A DNA stretch of 63,778 nt from Lachnospiraceae bacterium (GCA_017469935.1 JAFUFL010000014.1:1-63778), one strand, 5' to 3'; shown: positions 17,504 through 26,316, counted from the first letter of the stretch. Notes: a model not told the origin generated them from the letters alone. A program made the numbers and translations.

Positions 17504-18499
17504 TTAAGAGGCGTCTTTCTCCTTCCCCGCCGCGCCTTCCAGGAGGACTTTGTAGTAGGTCCCCGGAATCTGCGTTTTTTCCGGCTCGAATTTATAAGTG
17601 AGCTTATGGAAAGGCGTCATCGCCTTCACCGCCTCCCACACCTCTTCGCTGTAGGGCTCAAAGAGCCGGAGCAGAAGGATGTGCGGCGCGGCATTGCTGC
17701 AAGGGACTACTTTGCTCCACTCCTGCGGATAGGCGTCGATCGCCATCTCAAAGAAATCGTGGAAAATAAAGTAATCCTCTACCTCGTTGTTCTTTCTCCA
17801 GTACTCGTACAAGAGCGCTCGTGTCAGGCGCAGCATGGGGTGGTTCGTGCACGCGCTGATCATCCAGTTGGAGATGCGCTGGCAGTGTCCGTCCAGACCC
17901 GGTTTGAGGTCCTGGAAAAGGAACAGATCGCAGTCGGTCATATAGGAAGGCACATTCGACGATGTGCAAAATATTGTGGAATCCAGCCAGGTCCCGCCGT
18001 AGCGGATCAGCAGCTCCAGCCGCAGCAGATCCGACATGTGCGTCTTCGAGATCACTCCGCTGTCGATCTTCTCCTGTATGAAGGGAGGAAAAGTTACATA
18101 ATCCCTGTAATTATCCTCTGTGAGAATATGGACTTTTTTGTCGGGAAAATGCTCCGTCACGGACCGCACGCACACCTTGACGACCTCGGGCGCGCTTTCG
18201 AGCCCGTCCAGCCACAGGATCCAGATATGATCCGTCCTCACGCGCTCTTTCGGCGCTTTCTGTCCTTCTCTTGTCAGATATTCCGCAATATAGGCCTTGT
18301 ATTTTTTCCGCAGCTTTCCCAGAACCTTATTATTGACGCTCAGCCTTACGATCTCGAGGGATTTCTGCGACGTTCCCATAAGCGCCGCCTGGAGCATCGC
18401 GTAGCCCAGCACATGCGCTTTGGCATACTGCCTTAAGATCTGCACGCCCCCGGCCCGTTTGAACTTGTCTTTAAGATCTTCCATTTTCAGACCTTTCAT
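17504..18499 (-). CDS. Capsular polysaccharide synthesis glycosyltransferase (Caps_synth / Gly_transf_sug type)
   Basis: A 331-aa protein with DHIWILWLDGLESAP, LTEDNYRDYV and the signature SDLLRLELLIRYGGTWLDST. That last stretch is typical of GT32-like capsular synthesis transferases; the Asp of WLD probably belongs to the DxD-like metal site. It acts in the cytoplasm on the growing repeat unit. The ATG at 18499 overlaps the upstream stop by four bases (ATGA), implying translational coupling. AAGGAAG lies 6 bases upstream. Confidence 0.83.
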   Translation of the reverse strand: MKGLKMEDLKDKFKRAGGVQILRQYAKAHVLGYAMLQAALMGTSQKSLEIVRLSVNNKVLGKLRKKYKAYIAEYLTREGQKAPKERVRTDHIWILWLDGLESAPEVVKVCVRSVTEHFPDKKVHILTEDNYRDYVTFPPFIQEKIDSGVISKTHMSDLLRLELLIRYGGTWLDSTIFCTSSNVPSYMTDCDLFLFQDLKPGLDGHCQRISNWMISACTNHPMLRLTRALLYEYWRKNNEVEDYFIFHDFFEMAIDAYPQEWSKVVPCSNAAPHILLLRLFEPYSEEVWEAVKAMTPFHKLTYKFEPEKTQIPGTYYKVLLEGAAGKEKDAS

Positions 18500-19212
18500 C
18501 TTGCTTCCTTCTCGCCGGCACTCGTGAGAACCCGGCGGATCCTTCCGAAAATGCGCGACAGCTTCCTGCGGTTCTCTTCCTCCCTGCGGACCTCCAGAAC
18601 GCGGAAATTCTCTTTATAGGCGTTGTTCAGTCTCTCATACTCACTAAGGAGCGCCGCAAGCGGCTCCTCCTCCAGCTCGTCAAATTCGCAGATATGCCTG
18701 TCCCTGGCTTTTATGGAGGAAAGGCAGTCCTCTTCGGAGATCTCGTTCAATACCACGATCCTCGCACTGCGAACGCCCCGCTCCGACGCCGTCACCATCT
18801 TGCGAAACGTCTCGTCGGAGAGCCGGAAATCCGCGCAGAATTTCACCAGTGTGTGGACCAGTCCCTCATCAAAGAGATAGAGCTTATGCGACCGGACCAT
18901 CCTGTGGTACAGAAAGGAAAAAAGGGCCGCGCTGCGGATCGTATATTCTTCATCTTTATAGATCCCGGTACTGCTTCGAAGCGTCCCTTCCTCTGCAAGG
19001 ATCTGCCGGAGCCTGCCGCGAAGCCACCGCGCGTCCGCGCTCAGATAAATCAGCGCGCGCGCTATTTTCCTCATAAGCTTCCAGGAAAACCTGTTCATGA
19101 GGCCCGCGGAGACATTGACATAGTCGACTTCTCTGCGCCCCAGTTCTTTCCCGACCAGTTCCATCAGATATGTCTTGCCGCTTCCCGGAAGTCCGATACA
19201 TTCAATAACCAT
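18496..19212 (-). CDS. P-loop kinase-like protein of the polysaccharide operon
   Basis: A 238-aa protein with Walker A GLPGSGKT at residues 7-14 and an Asp-Glu (LYLFDEGL, near 117) that may be Walker B. The remainder is basic and helical with no family signature I can name. It begins 11 bases inside the end of the polymerase gene and ends overlapping the next glycosyltransferase, so it is tightly embedded in the operon. A role in phosphorylating a sugar or alditol for repeat-unit decoration is possible, but this is inference. Confidence 0.75.
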   Translation of the reverse strand: MVIECIGLPGSGKTYLMELVGKELGRREVDYVNVSAGLMNRFSWKLMRKIARALIYLSADARWLRGRLRQILAEEGTLRSSTGIYKDEEYTIRSAALFSFLYHRMVRSHKLYLFDEGLVHTLVKFCADFRLSDETFRKMVTASERGVRSARIVVLNEISEEDCLSSIKARDRHICEFDELEEEPLAALLSEYERLNNAYKENFRVLEVRREEENRRKLSRIFGRIRRVLTSAGEKEAR

Positions 19213-20515
19213 TATGCGCCTCCGGTCCGGCTGCCGCTGCTCTTTCGGGCCCGGCTGCGCTCACCGCGAAAGGCATCATTGTGACAAGGAATGTCAGCAT
19301 GCACATCGAGTTATTTCCGGGGTAGTTGGACTGGATCGAAGAGACCAGTACATTGACCGCATAAAACAGCGTCGCCAGACGAATATAGTAATTTCCGCTT
19401 TTCCTCGCCCTTTTGTTCAGCCCGAGCAGGATTCCGAAGAGCAGCAGGACATAAGCGATCGTTCCGAACAGCCCCAGCTGCGCCAGGATCATGGGCCAGA
19501 ACGTGTCATTCAGACATTTGGGGTCCTCCGGGGACATTCCTTCCACCGCGTCAAACCCCATGTCATAGTACAGCTGCGAGTAATATTTTGCCGCGCTGCC
19601 GGAACCGAAAGTTCCAAACCCGGTCCCGAAAGGAAAATACTCCTTAAACAGCTGTATCCCGCCCTCAAGAAAGAGCAGACGCGGCGCGTGGCCCGCGTTT
19701 ACCGCGACTCCGTTGACAAAATATTTCTCGAACTGCGGGTATCCGATCACCCCCGCCGCCGCCAGGATCAGCGCGCCCCTGTAGAGCAGGCTGTGCTTTT
19801 TCTCTATGATCAGCGAGACATAGAGCGCTGCAAAGACCATGGCCAGAATGAGGGATCTCGATTTGATCACCAGAATCAGGAGCACTTCCGCCATCGCGAG
19901 CCAGATCCGGTTGCCTTTCCCCAGCTTAAGGGCACACTCCAGGAGCAGAAGCGTGATAATGAACAGCACTGTGTTGGTCACTATGCCCGGTGTTCCGAAT
20001 ATAAAGGAATAAACCCGAAGGCCGTAGCGGATCTCCGCGTGCATCCCTATGTCGGCGACCAGATTGAGCGCGCCGAAAGCAAACAGTACCGCCAGATAGG
20101 CCTTCGCCAGAAGGACAGGGAGCCTGATGGCACTGCGATAATCCACGCGGTTCACCCTGCAGAAGGCGCTGACGCCCAGAAACAGGCAGGCAAACTTGAG
20201 GTGGCTGACAATGTCGATCAGGATGGCGGCTTTAGACCCCTGGATCCCGAACCGGAAATTCCCGTACAGTCCCGCCGCGACCACGACCGCCGAAAAACAG
20301 CAGATCAGCAGGTCTTCCATCCTTATTTCCGCGCTCATTAACAGATCCAGGACAAAATAGCCCAAAAATAGCGCCGCAATCGCCTCGTCAATATAAGAAG
20401 CTTTATAAAAGAAGTTTTCGAGCAGCGTCTGAAACAGAAACACCGTCGTAATAAGGCCAAGCGCCCCCGAAGCTCCGAGCCCGGCTCCGGCCGCGCTTCG
20501 ATCTCCCGCTCTCAC
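19202..20515 (-). CDS. O-antigen polymerase/ligase-like membrane protein (Wzy)
   Basis: A 437-aa polytopic protein with roughly 11 hydrophobic segments and one large extracytoplasmic loop (about 280-345). That loop contains LFPFGTGFGTFGS-like residues and a conserved-looking Gly/Pro-rich turn, as in Wzy and WaaL proteins. It would polymerise repeat units outside the membrane. The start is the GTG at 20515 with GGGAGAG 4 bases upstream, 10 bases after the Wzz-like stop. Wzy proteins are too divergent for a substrate call. Confidence 0.82.
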   Translation of the reverse strand: MRAGDRSAAGAGLGASGALGLITTVFLFQTLLENFFYKASYIDEAIAALFLGYFVLDLLMSAEIRMEDLLICCFSAVVVAAGLYGNFRFGIQGSKAAILIDIVSHLKFACLFLGVSAFCRVNRVDYRSAIRLPVLLAKAYLAVLFAFGALNLVADIGMHAEIRYGLRVYSFIFGTPGIVTNTVLFIITLLLLECALKLGKGNRIWLAMAEVLLILVIKSRSLILAMVFAALYVSLIIEKKHSLLYRGALILAAAGVIGYPQFEKYFVNGVAVNAGHAPRLLFLEGGIQLFKEYFPFGTGFGTFGSGSAAKYYSQLYYDMGFDAVEGMSPEDPKCLNDTFWPMILAQLGLFGTIAYVLLLFGILLGLNKRARKSGNYYIRLATLFYAVNVLVSSIQSNYPGNNSMCMLTFLVTMMPFAVSAAGPERAAAAGPEAHNGY

Positions 20516-20527
20516 GAAACTCTCCCG

Positions 20528-21907
20528 TCACATGAGTACGATGGATCCGATGACATCTCTGCCGAGGAGCGCGCAGGCGTCCAGTACATCTTCCGCGCCT
20601 TTATAAGTGGACTTCTCCGCCCTCGCCACGATGACCGCCGCGTCGCAGTTCACGATCGAGTCCACGCCGTCCGGCGTCTGCTCCATGCAGGGGATGGCAT
20701 AATAAGAGGTCCTGAGCCCTGAGACGGCTCCGGATTTATTCATCTCCCCGGCAAGTTTGTCCAGGTATTCCATGGGGAGATCGCCTACCAGCGCGATCTG
20801 CGCGTCAGGGCGCACCGCCGCCCGGATTGCGGCATCCGCCACCTGCAGGCAGACGTTTCTCTGCGGATGAGTGTAATAGCCGCTGTCAATAGAGGCCGCC
20901 CATTTGTCGGGTCCCTTCAGGATCGTGAATTTCCTTCCGGGAACACACGCGATCTTCTTCATTCCGAAGTGGCGGTTGAACTCTCTGCCTGACAGGACCT
21001 TGCCGGAAGCCAGAAGGTGGACCGCGATCAGAATCATTGCCAGGACGATCCCCGCGAGCAGTCCCGCTGCGCCCAATTTGACCGCTGTCATCACGACATC
21101 TCTCTGACTGACCGCTGCCACATGCGCGCTTCCCGAAGAAGAGAGGTTGTTGCCCAGAGTCTTCTGGGAATTGATCAGCGCCATGATCTCGACGGCCCGG
21201 TTGTTTGCCCACTTATAGAGCTCCAGGTCCACTACGACTCCGGATGCCTCATTGGCGATGAGCAGATCGTGATCGCCGTACTCTCTCCGCGCCTCCTCGC
21301 GCGACGCCCTGACCTGGGTCAGGACTGCGTCCAGAATCTGCTTTGCTCCTTCGGGCGTGGGATAGATTACCGCGACGCTGATCTGCGCCGCGTCCCGTTC
21401 ACCCGCCGTTGCCGTCACAAGCTCTCCCAGAAGCTCCGGTTCTTCGCCGAGCTCCGCTGCCACCTGCGTATAGTCGATCCTGTACAGAACGGTAGAGGCG
21501 TAGAAATTCGCGATGTTCTGCGGCTTTACGGCCGCCGCCTGTGCCGCCGTTCCTCCCGGGGCCGCCGCTGTCGCCGTATTTGCATCGGCGCTCACTATGA
21601 TATCGGCCGTCGCCTTTCCTTCCTTGTGCGGATTGATCCGCCCAAGGATGGAATTTACATAGTACTCTTCCCGGTCGGTTTCCGCCACGCGCATGACGTT
21701 CAGGATCTTTCCCTTCTGCGACCCCGTCTCTTCCGCCGCGGTCTCCTGCTGCCCCTGACTGAGCTTATAGAGCTTATACCGGGAATAGCCCTTGACGCCC
21801 GCGAGCACTGCGCCGACCAGTACGCCGGCCAGAAGAAGAAGTCTCCATTTCTCCGCGATACATCGGATCAGGGCTTTTATATCTATGATTCTCTCTCTGT
21901 TTTGCAT
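20528..21907 (-). CDS. Wzz/CpsC-like chain-length protein with degenerate BY-kinase-like tail (second copy)
   Basis: A 459-aa protein with helices near residues 20-40 and 275-300 and an extracytoplasmic part between them. The cytoplasmic tail ends with CDAAVIVARAEKSTYKGA and LLGRDVIGSIVLM, very like the C-terminus of BY-kinases (CpsD). The position of Walker A reads IALVGDLPMEYLDK with no GKS/T, so the kinase is probably dead. The start is the ATG at 21907 (GGAG 8 bases upstream); the long frame to 21976 would translate a palindrome. It heads the seven-gene polysaccharide operon. Confidence 0.78.
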   Translation of the reverse strand: MQNRERIIDIKALIRCIAEKWRLLLLAGVLVGAVLAGVKGYSRYKLYKLSQGQQETAAEETGSQKGKILNVMRVAETDREEYYVNSILGRINPHKEGKATADIIVSADANTATAAAPGGTAAQAAAVKPQNIANFYASTVLYRIDYTQVAAELGEEPELLGELVTATAGERDAAQISVAVIYPTPEGAKQILDAVLTQVRASREEARREYGDHDLLIANEASGVVVDLELYKWANNRAVEIMALINSQKTLGNNLSSSGSAHVAAVSQRDVVMTAVKLGAAGLLAGIVLAMILIAVHLLASGKVLSGREFNRHFGMKKIACVPGRKFTILKGPDKWAASIDSGYYTHPQRNVCLQVADAAIRAAVRPDAQIALVGDLPMEYLDKLAGEMNKSGAVSGLRTSYYAIPCMEQTPDGVDSIVNCDAAVIVARAEKSTYKGAEDVLDACALLGRDVIGSIVLM

Positions 21908-21931
21908 CTGCACACTCCAAATTATTCCTGA

Positions 21932-21944
21932 CTCGCGCAGCGAG
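21932..21944. repeat. GGCTCGC-type palindrome, copy 2
   Basis: CTCGC-GCA-GCGAG, within GACTCGCGCAGCGAGCC read on either strand, sits 25 bases upstream of the second Wzz-like start. Copy 1 sits at the same place before the first Wzz-like gene. Confidence 0.65.
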
Positions 21945-22149
21945 CCGTTGACTGTAAACAAAACCTGATATATCATCGTAATTCTACCGTATGCTCTCTT
22001 TTAAAGCAAGAAGGCAAAACAGCAATGCTTGTTTTGGACACGGTACACCGGTAAATCCGGCGCGCGCGCGCATATGCAAAAACTTGTAGGAAAATCCGAT
22101 TTAAAATAGTATAATGACGGTAATGTAGTATGAGTAAGGAGCTGATCCT

Positions 22150-23289
22150 ATGACAAAAATACCTTTTAATATTCCTCCGTTTATCGGAACGGAGCTTAAA
22201 TATGTACAACAGGCCATCGATGCGCATAAGATCTGCGGCGACGGGCAGTTTACCCGGAAGTGCAATACCTGGATCGAGGATCGTTTCGGCGCCCCCGGCG
22301 CTCTTTTGACCACAAGCGGAACCACTGCTCTTGAGATGGCTGCGCTTCTGTGCGGACTCGAGAAGGGCGACGAGGTAATCCTTCCCAGCTTCACTTTTTC
22401 AAGTACCGCCACTTCCATCGTCCTGACCGGAGCGACGCCCGTATTTATTGATATCCGCCCGGATACCATGAACATAGATGAGAATAAGATCGAAGCCGCG
22501 ATCACAGACAGGACCAAGGCGATCATGGCCGTCCACTACGCAGGCGTTGCCTGTGAGATGGACAAGATCATGGAGATTGCTCACAGACATGACCTGAAAG
22601 TAATCGAAGACGCGGCGCAGGGCGTAATGTCAACCTACAAGGGAAAGGCCCTGGGAACGATCGGCGATTTCGGCTGCTATTCCTTCCACGAGACCAAGAA
22701 TTATTCCATGGGCGAGGGCGGCGCGCTGATCCTCAACCACAAGGAAGACATCGAACCTGCGGAGATCTTAAGAGAGAAAGGAACGAACAGAGCCCGCTTC
22801 TTCCGCGGACAGGTCGACAAATACACCTGGGTCGAGTACGGCAGCAGCTACCTTCCCAGCGACATGAACGCCGCCTATCTCTGGGCGCAGCTCCAGGAGG
22901 CAGACCGCATTAATGAAAATCGCCTGGCGACATGGAACGCTTACAATGTAGCCTTCGCGCCTCTTTCGGCACAGGGCCGGCTCGTACTTCCCACGATCCC
23001 CGAAGAGTGTGTGCACAACGCGCATATGTACTATGTAAAGCTGCGCGATCTGCGTGAGCGCACAGAGTTTATCGATTATCTTCACAGCTGCGATGTGGGA
23101 TGCGTTTTCCACTACGTCCCCCTGCACTCCTCCCCTGCCGGCAGGCGCTTCGGGCGCTTTAACGGAGAAGACGTCTATACCACGGCCGAGAGCGACCGCC
23201 TGGCAAGGCTTCCTCTCTATTTTGGCATGACGGAAGAGGACCGCAGCAAGGTGATCGAGACGGTGCTCTCATTCTTTTCGGAACACTAA
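22150..23289 (+). CDS. WecE/RffA-type dTDP-4-keto-6-deoxyhexose aminotransferase
   Basis: A 379-aa PLP enzyme of the DegT/DnrJ/EryC1 family. It opens IPFNIPPFIGTELKYV and has TTSGTTALEMAA, EDAAQG and HETKNYSMGEGGAL, whose Lys is the PLP Schiff-base residue. These are the hallmarks of the WecE (dTDP-Fuc4N-forming) branch. It would aminate the product of RmlB, encoded 3 kb away on the other strand, giving dTDP-4-amino-4,6-dideoxy-Glc or -Gal; the epimer cannot be decided. A TATAAT at 22110 and AAGGAG before the ATG are visible. It is the first gene of a five-gene rightward unit. Confidence 0.93.
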   Translation: MTKIPFNIPPFIGTELKYVQQAIDAHKICGDGQFTRKCNTWIEDRFGAPGALLTTSGTTALEMAALLCGLEKGDEVILPSFTFSSTATSIVLTGATPVFIDIRPDTMNIDENKIEAAITDRTKAIMAVHYAGVACEMDKIMEIAHRHDLKVIEDAAQGVMSTYKGKALGTIGDFGCYSFHETKNYSMGEGGALILNHKEDIEPAEILREKGTNRARFFRGQVDKYTWVEYGSSYLPSDMNAAYLWAQLQEADRINENRLATWNAYNVAFAPLSAQGRLVLPTIPEECVHNAHMYYVKLRDLRERTEFIDYLHSCDVGCVFHYVPLHSSPAGRRFGRFNGEDVYTTAESDRLARLPLYFGMTEEDRSKVIETVLSFFSEH

Positions 23290-23305
23290 ATGATAGGAGT
23301 TGTTT

Positions 23306-24304
23306 GTGAATATTGATGCAATTCATAAGAGCGGAAAGAAGCTGATCAGCTTCGTCATTCCGTGCTACCACAGCGAAGGGTCCGTAGGGCTCGTCATAGA
23401 GGAAATTCGTCAGGTCGTCTCACAACGGCCTGATTTTACTTATCAAATCATCGCAGTCAACGACTGCTCCCCCGACAATCTTCTCTCCGTGATCAAGAGA
23501 GAAGCGGAGAAGGACCCGCAGGTGATCGCCATTGACCTGGCCAAGAACGGCGGGCGCCACAACGCCCTGATCTGCGGCTGTCACTACGCGGACGGCGATT
23601 ACATCGTCTTCATCGATGACGACCAGCAGTGTCCCACCGACAGGCTCTGGGATCTCATGGACCCGCTCCTTAATTCCGACGCCGACGTCGCCATCGCCAA
23701 ATATCCGCACAAGACGCAGTCCGCCTTCAAGAATTTCGGCTCCAAAGTCAACGACACCGTTGCCACATGGCTCCTCGGCAAGGACAAAGAATTGAAATTC
23801 TCCAATTTCTCTGTCATGAAGCGCTTTGTCAAGGACGAGGTGATCAAGTACAAAAACCCGTATCCCTACCTGTCCGGACTCATGCTTCGCTCCACCAAGA
23901 ATGTTGTGAACGTGGAGATGGAGGAAAGAGAGCGCACCATAGGCGTAGGGCATTACAGTTTCCGCAAATCCTTCGCGCTCTGGATGAACAGCTTTACCGC
24001 TTTTTCCGTAAAGCCCCTGCGTTTTGCCACCAGCTGCGGCATTGTCTGCGCTTTTCTGGGCATGATCATGGTCATCTACACAGTTGTCCACAAGCTGGTC
24101 AACCCGAACGTCGCCATCGGCTACAGTTCCCTCATGTCCATGCTCCTGTTCATCGGAGGCATGATCATGTTCATGCTGGGACTCATCGGCGAATATATCG
24201 GAAGGATCTACATCTCCCTGAACAATTCGCCCCAGTTCGTCATCCGCGAGATCTACAGGCGCTCCGACGAACCTGAAGAAAAACCGCAGGAAGAGCATCC
24301 ATAA
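23306..24304 (+). CDS. ArnC-like polyprenyl-phosphate glycosyltransferase (GT2)
   Basis: A 332-aa GT2 with two C-terminal membrane helices (about 245-265 and 278-300). The catalytic part has FVIPCYHSEGS, NDCSPDN, NGGRHNALICG and FIDDDQQCP as metal site. It resembles ArnC, which loads an amino sugar onto undecaprenyl phosphate. The start is the GTG at 23306 with TAGGAG 6 bases before it; the TTG at 23300 would abut that site. It lies 16 bases after the aminotransferase, so the aminated dTDP sugar is its likely donor (inference). Confidence 0.9.
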   Translation: MNIDAIHKSGKKLISFVIPCYHSEGSVGLVIEEIRQVVSQRPDFTYQIIAVNDCSPDNLLSVIKREAEKDPQVIAIDLAKNGGRHNALICGCHYADGDYIVFIDDDQQCPTDRLWDLMDPLLNSDADVAIAKYPHKTQSAFKNFGSKVNDTVATWLLGKDKELKFSNFSVMKRFVKDEVIKYKNPYPYLSGLMLRSTKNVVNVEMEERERTIGVGHYSFRKSFALWMNSFTAFSVKPLRFATSCGIVCAFLGMIMVIYTVVHKLVNPNVAIGYSSLMSMLLFIGGMIMFMLGLIGEYIGRIYISLNNSPQFVIREIYRRSDEPEEKPQEEHP

Positions 24305-24328
24305 AGGAATCACATAATAAAGGAATCA
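24301..24328 (+). repeat. Tandemly duplicated ribosome-binding segment
   Basis: ATAAAGGAATCA occurs twice, 16 bases apart, covering the stop of the GT2 gene and the ribosome site of the ATP-grasp gene. Only the second AAGGA is well placed for the ATG at 24332. Confidence 0.75.
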
Positions 24329-24331
24329 TAC

Positions 24332-25555
24332 ATGGAAAACATTCTTATTATCGGAGCGGGAGATTTTCAGCTTCCTCTGGTTCAGAGGGCTTCCCGCTCT
24401 TACAACGTTCTGCTCGCGGCGCCGGTCATATCCGACGCCTTTAAGCCTTATATCAAGGACTCCCTGCTCATCGATGTCAGGGACAAGGAGCGCATCCTGG
24501 AATTTGCCCGCGCGCACTCCGTCTGCGGCGTGATCACGGACCAGACCGACATCGCGGTTCGCTCCGTCGCCTATGTCGCCGAGAAGATGGGCCTGCCCGG
24601 CATCGGATACGAGACCGGCTGCCTTTTCACCGACAAGAGCCTTATGAGAGAGCGCATGGCGCAGCTGGGCATCAAGCTCCTGCCTCACCGCACGGTCTCT
24701 TCCCTCGATGAGGCCCTGGCCTACTACGAGGAGATTGGCGGCAGCGTCATCATCAAGCCTCTGGATACCCAGGGGAGCCGCGGCGTGCAGGTCTGCCGCA
24801 GTGCCGATGACCTTAAGGCAAAATATGCAGAGGCCGCCCGCTGGTCCTCAAACCGCAACGTTCTCATCGAGCGCTTCGCCACCGGACGCGAATTTCTGGT
24901 GGAAGGCCTGGCCGTGGACTACGAATTCCGCAATCTGTGTATCGGGGACACGCTCTATTTTGACCTTCCCGACGCCTTTGCCGCCAAGAGCCGCATCTTC
25001 CCTACTGTCGCGGACGATGCGCTGCGGCAGCGCGTCCTGGATCTGAACACCAGGATCATCACAGGGTTCGGCCTCAAACAGGGCATCACGCACAGCGAGT
25101 TCATCATGGACGGCGACGACATCTACCTGATCGAAACAGCCGCCAGAGGAGGCGGCGTCTTCATCTCCTCCGACCTGATCCATCTCTCCTGCGGCCTCGA
25201 TACGGAAGGATTCCTTCTCGATATCGCCTCCGGAAAGCAGAAAGGTCTTCCCGAGATCCTGCCCCAGCAGTGCGTCTGCGGCTACCTGGCCTTCTATGTG
25301 CCCGACGGCAAAGTCCTGCGTGTAAGCGGTGTCAAGGAAGTGCAGGCGCTGCCTTACGTCCACCGCAACCAGCTCGACAAGCTCAAGGCCGGAACGGAGA
25401 ACAAAGAAGGACACACCGACAAGACGTCCCGCATAGCCCTGATCATAAGCGCCCCGGACCGCGTCACTTTTGCGGAGCGGGCTGCCCGGGTTCGCGAAAT
25501 GCTTCAGGTCGACACCGAGACGCCCGATGGCATTAAACCCCTTATATGGGAATGA
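24332..25555 (+). CDS. ATP-grasp ligase of the amino-sugar cassette
   Basis: A 407-aa ATP-grasp enzyme of the carboxylate-amine ligase type. An N-terminal Rossmann-like part (ILIIGAGDFQLPLVQ) is followed by the grasp motifs: IIKPLDTQGSRGV near 145, the ERF hinge near 182, HSEFIMDGDDIYLIE near 255-270 with the metal-binding Glu, and ARGGG. Such enzymes join an acyl-phosphate to an amine. Placed between an ArnC-like transferase and ArnE/F-like flippase halves, it probably acylates the sugar 4-amine with an amino acid, or makes the acyl donor (inference). The C-terminal 80 residues resemble those of dipeptide or amino-acid ligases. Confidence 0.87.
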   Translation: MENILIIGAGDFQLPLVQRASRSYNVLLAAPVISDAFKPYIKDSLLIDVRDKERILEFARAHSVCGVITDQTDIAVRSVAYVAEKMGLPGIGYETGCLFTDKSLMRERMAQLGIKLLPHRTVSSLDEALAYYEEIGGSVIIKPLDTQGSRGVQVCRSADDLKAKYAEAARWSSNRNVLIERFATGREFLVEGLAVDYEFRNLCIGDTLYFDLPDAFAAKSRIFPTVADDALRQRVLDLNTRIITGFGLKQGITHSEFIMDGDDIYLIETAARGGGVFISSDLIHLSCGLDTEGFLLDIASGKQKGLPEILPQQCVCGYLAFYVPDGKVLRVSGVKEVQALPYVHRNQLDKLKAGTENKEGHTDKTSRIALIISAPDRVTFAERAARVREMLQVDTETPDGIKPLIWE

Positions 25556-25564
25556 GGTTGCGCC

Positions 25565-25930
25565 GTGTTAAATAAATTTCTTGAGAAACGAAGTAATATC
25601 ATACTGCTGGCGATCATCGCCGTCTTCATGGAGAGCCTGACATCCCCCTGTCTCAAGCTGGGCGGGCGGTATCCTTTCCTCTCCGCCGGCTACATCGGCT
25701 GGTTCTGCCTGGCTGTGCTGATCCTTGGGTTTTACGCCGTCTGCTGGCAGCTGATCCTGGAGAAGCTCCCGCTGACCACCGCGTATCTGCGGCGGGGCTT
25801 CAGCTATATACTCATTTTCGTCTGGGCGCGTCTGATTTTCCATGAGACCATCACCTGGAAACAGATCCTGGGCATTATCGTCATTTCGATCGGAATGGTC
25901 GTCAGTATCAGCGACGAAAAAGCCAACTGA
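25565..25930 (+). CDS. Small EamA/SMR-type membrane protein (ArnE/ArnF-like), first half
   Basis: A 121-aa protein with four hydrophobic segments. It has SPCLKLGGRYPFLS early, LPLTTAYLRRGFSYI in the middle and ETITWKQILGIIVISIGMVVS at the end. This is the usual arrangement of SMR and ArnE/ArnF proteins, which flip undecaprenyl-linked amino sugars as heterodimers. The start is a GTG, 9 bases after the ATP-grasp stop, with a weak GAGG site, suggesting coupling. Confidence 0.82.
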   Translation: MLNKFLEKRSNIILLAIIAVFMESLTSPCLKLGGRYPFLSAGYIGWFCLAVLILGFYAVCWQLILEKLPLTTAYLRRGFSYILIFVWARLIFHETITWKQILGIIVISIGMVVSISDEKAN

Positions 25931-25950
25931 ACAGGTTTACGGAGGTAATA

Positions 25951-26316
25951 ATGAATTCGGAACTCTTCACACCTGCCTTTTGTTACGGAGCCGCCATAAT
26001 AGCCGCTTTCGTCACAGCCCTCAGCCAGATCATACTCAAAAAGCAGGCCAACATCACAGAGGCCAAAAAGAGCGGGTTCTTCAGTAAATTCCTGAATCCA
26101 CGCGTCATCATCTCCTATGGTCTCCTGTTTTCTACCCTGGTCATCAACCAGGTCGCCCTGATCCATGTCCCCGTATCGGTCATGCCCTGCATCACCGCGA
26201 CCAGCTTTGTCTGGGTCTTTATTATGGGCGTCCTGATCCTGAAGGAGAAAGTCTCCCCCCGCAAAGCGCTGGGAGTCGCCATCATCATTTTGGGCGTCAT
26301 TATCTCAAGGCTGTAA
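25951..26316 (+). CDS. Small EamA/SMR-type membrane protein (ArnE/ArnF-like), second half
   Basis: A second 121-aa four-helix protein with ALSQIILKKQANITE near residue 25, VSVMPCITATSFVWVF and EKVSPRKALGVAIIILGVIISRL. It differs clearly from its neighbour, as expected for a dual-gene antiparallel SMR pair. Its gene follows by 20 bases with GGAGG upstream. It is the last gene of the cassette, before a shared terminator. The proposed role is one half of a flippase for the lipid-linked sugar. Confidence 0.82.
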   Translation: MNSELFTPAFCYGAAIIAAFVTALSQIILKKQANITEAKKSGFFSKFLNPRVIISYGLLFSTLVINQVALIHVPVSVMPCITATSFVWVFIMGVLILKEKVSPRKALGVAIIILGVIISRL

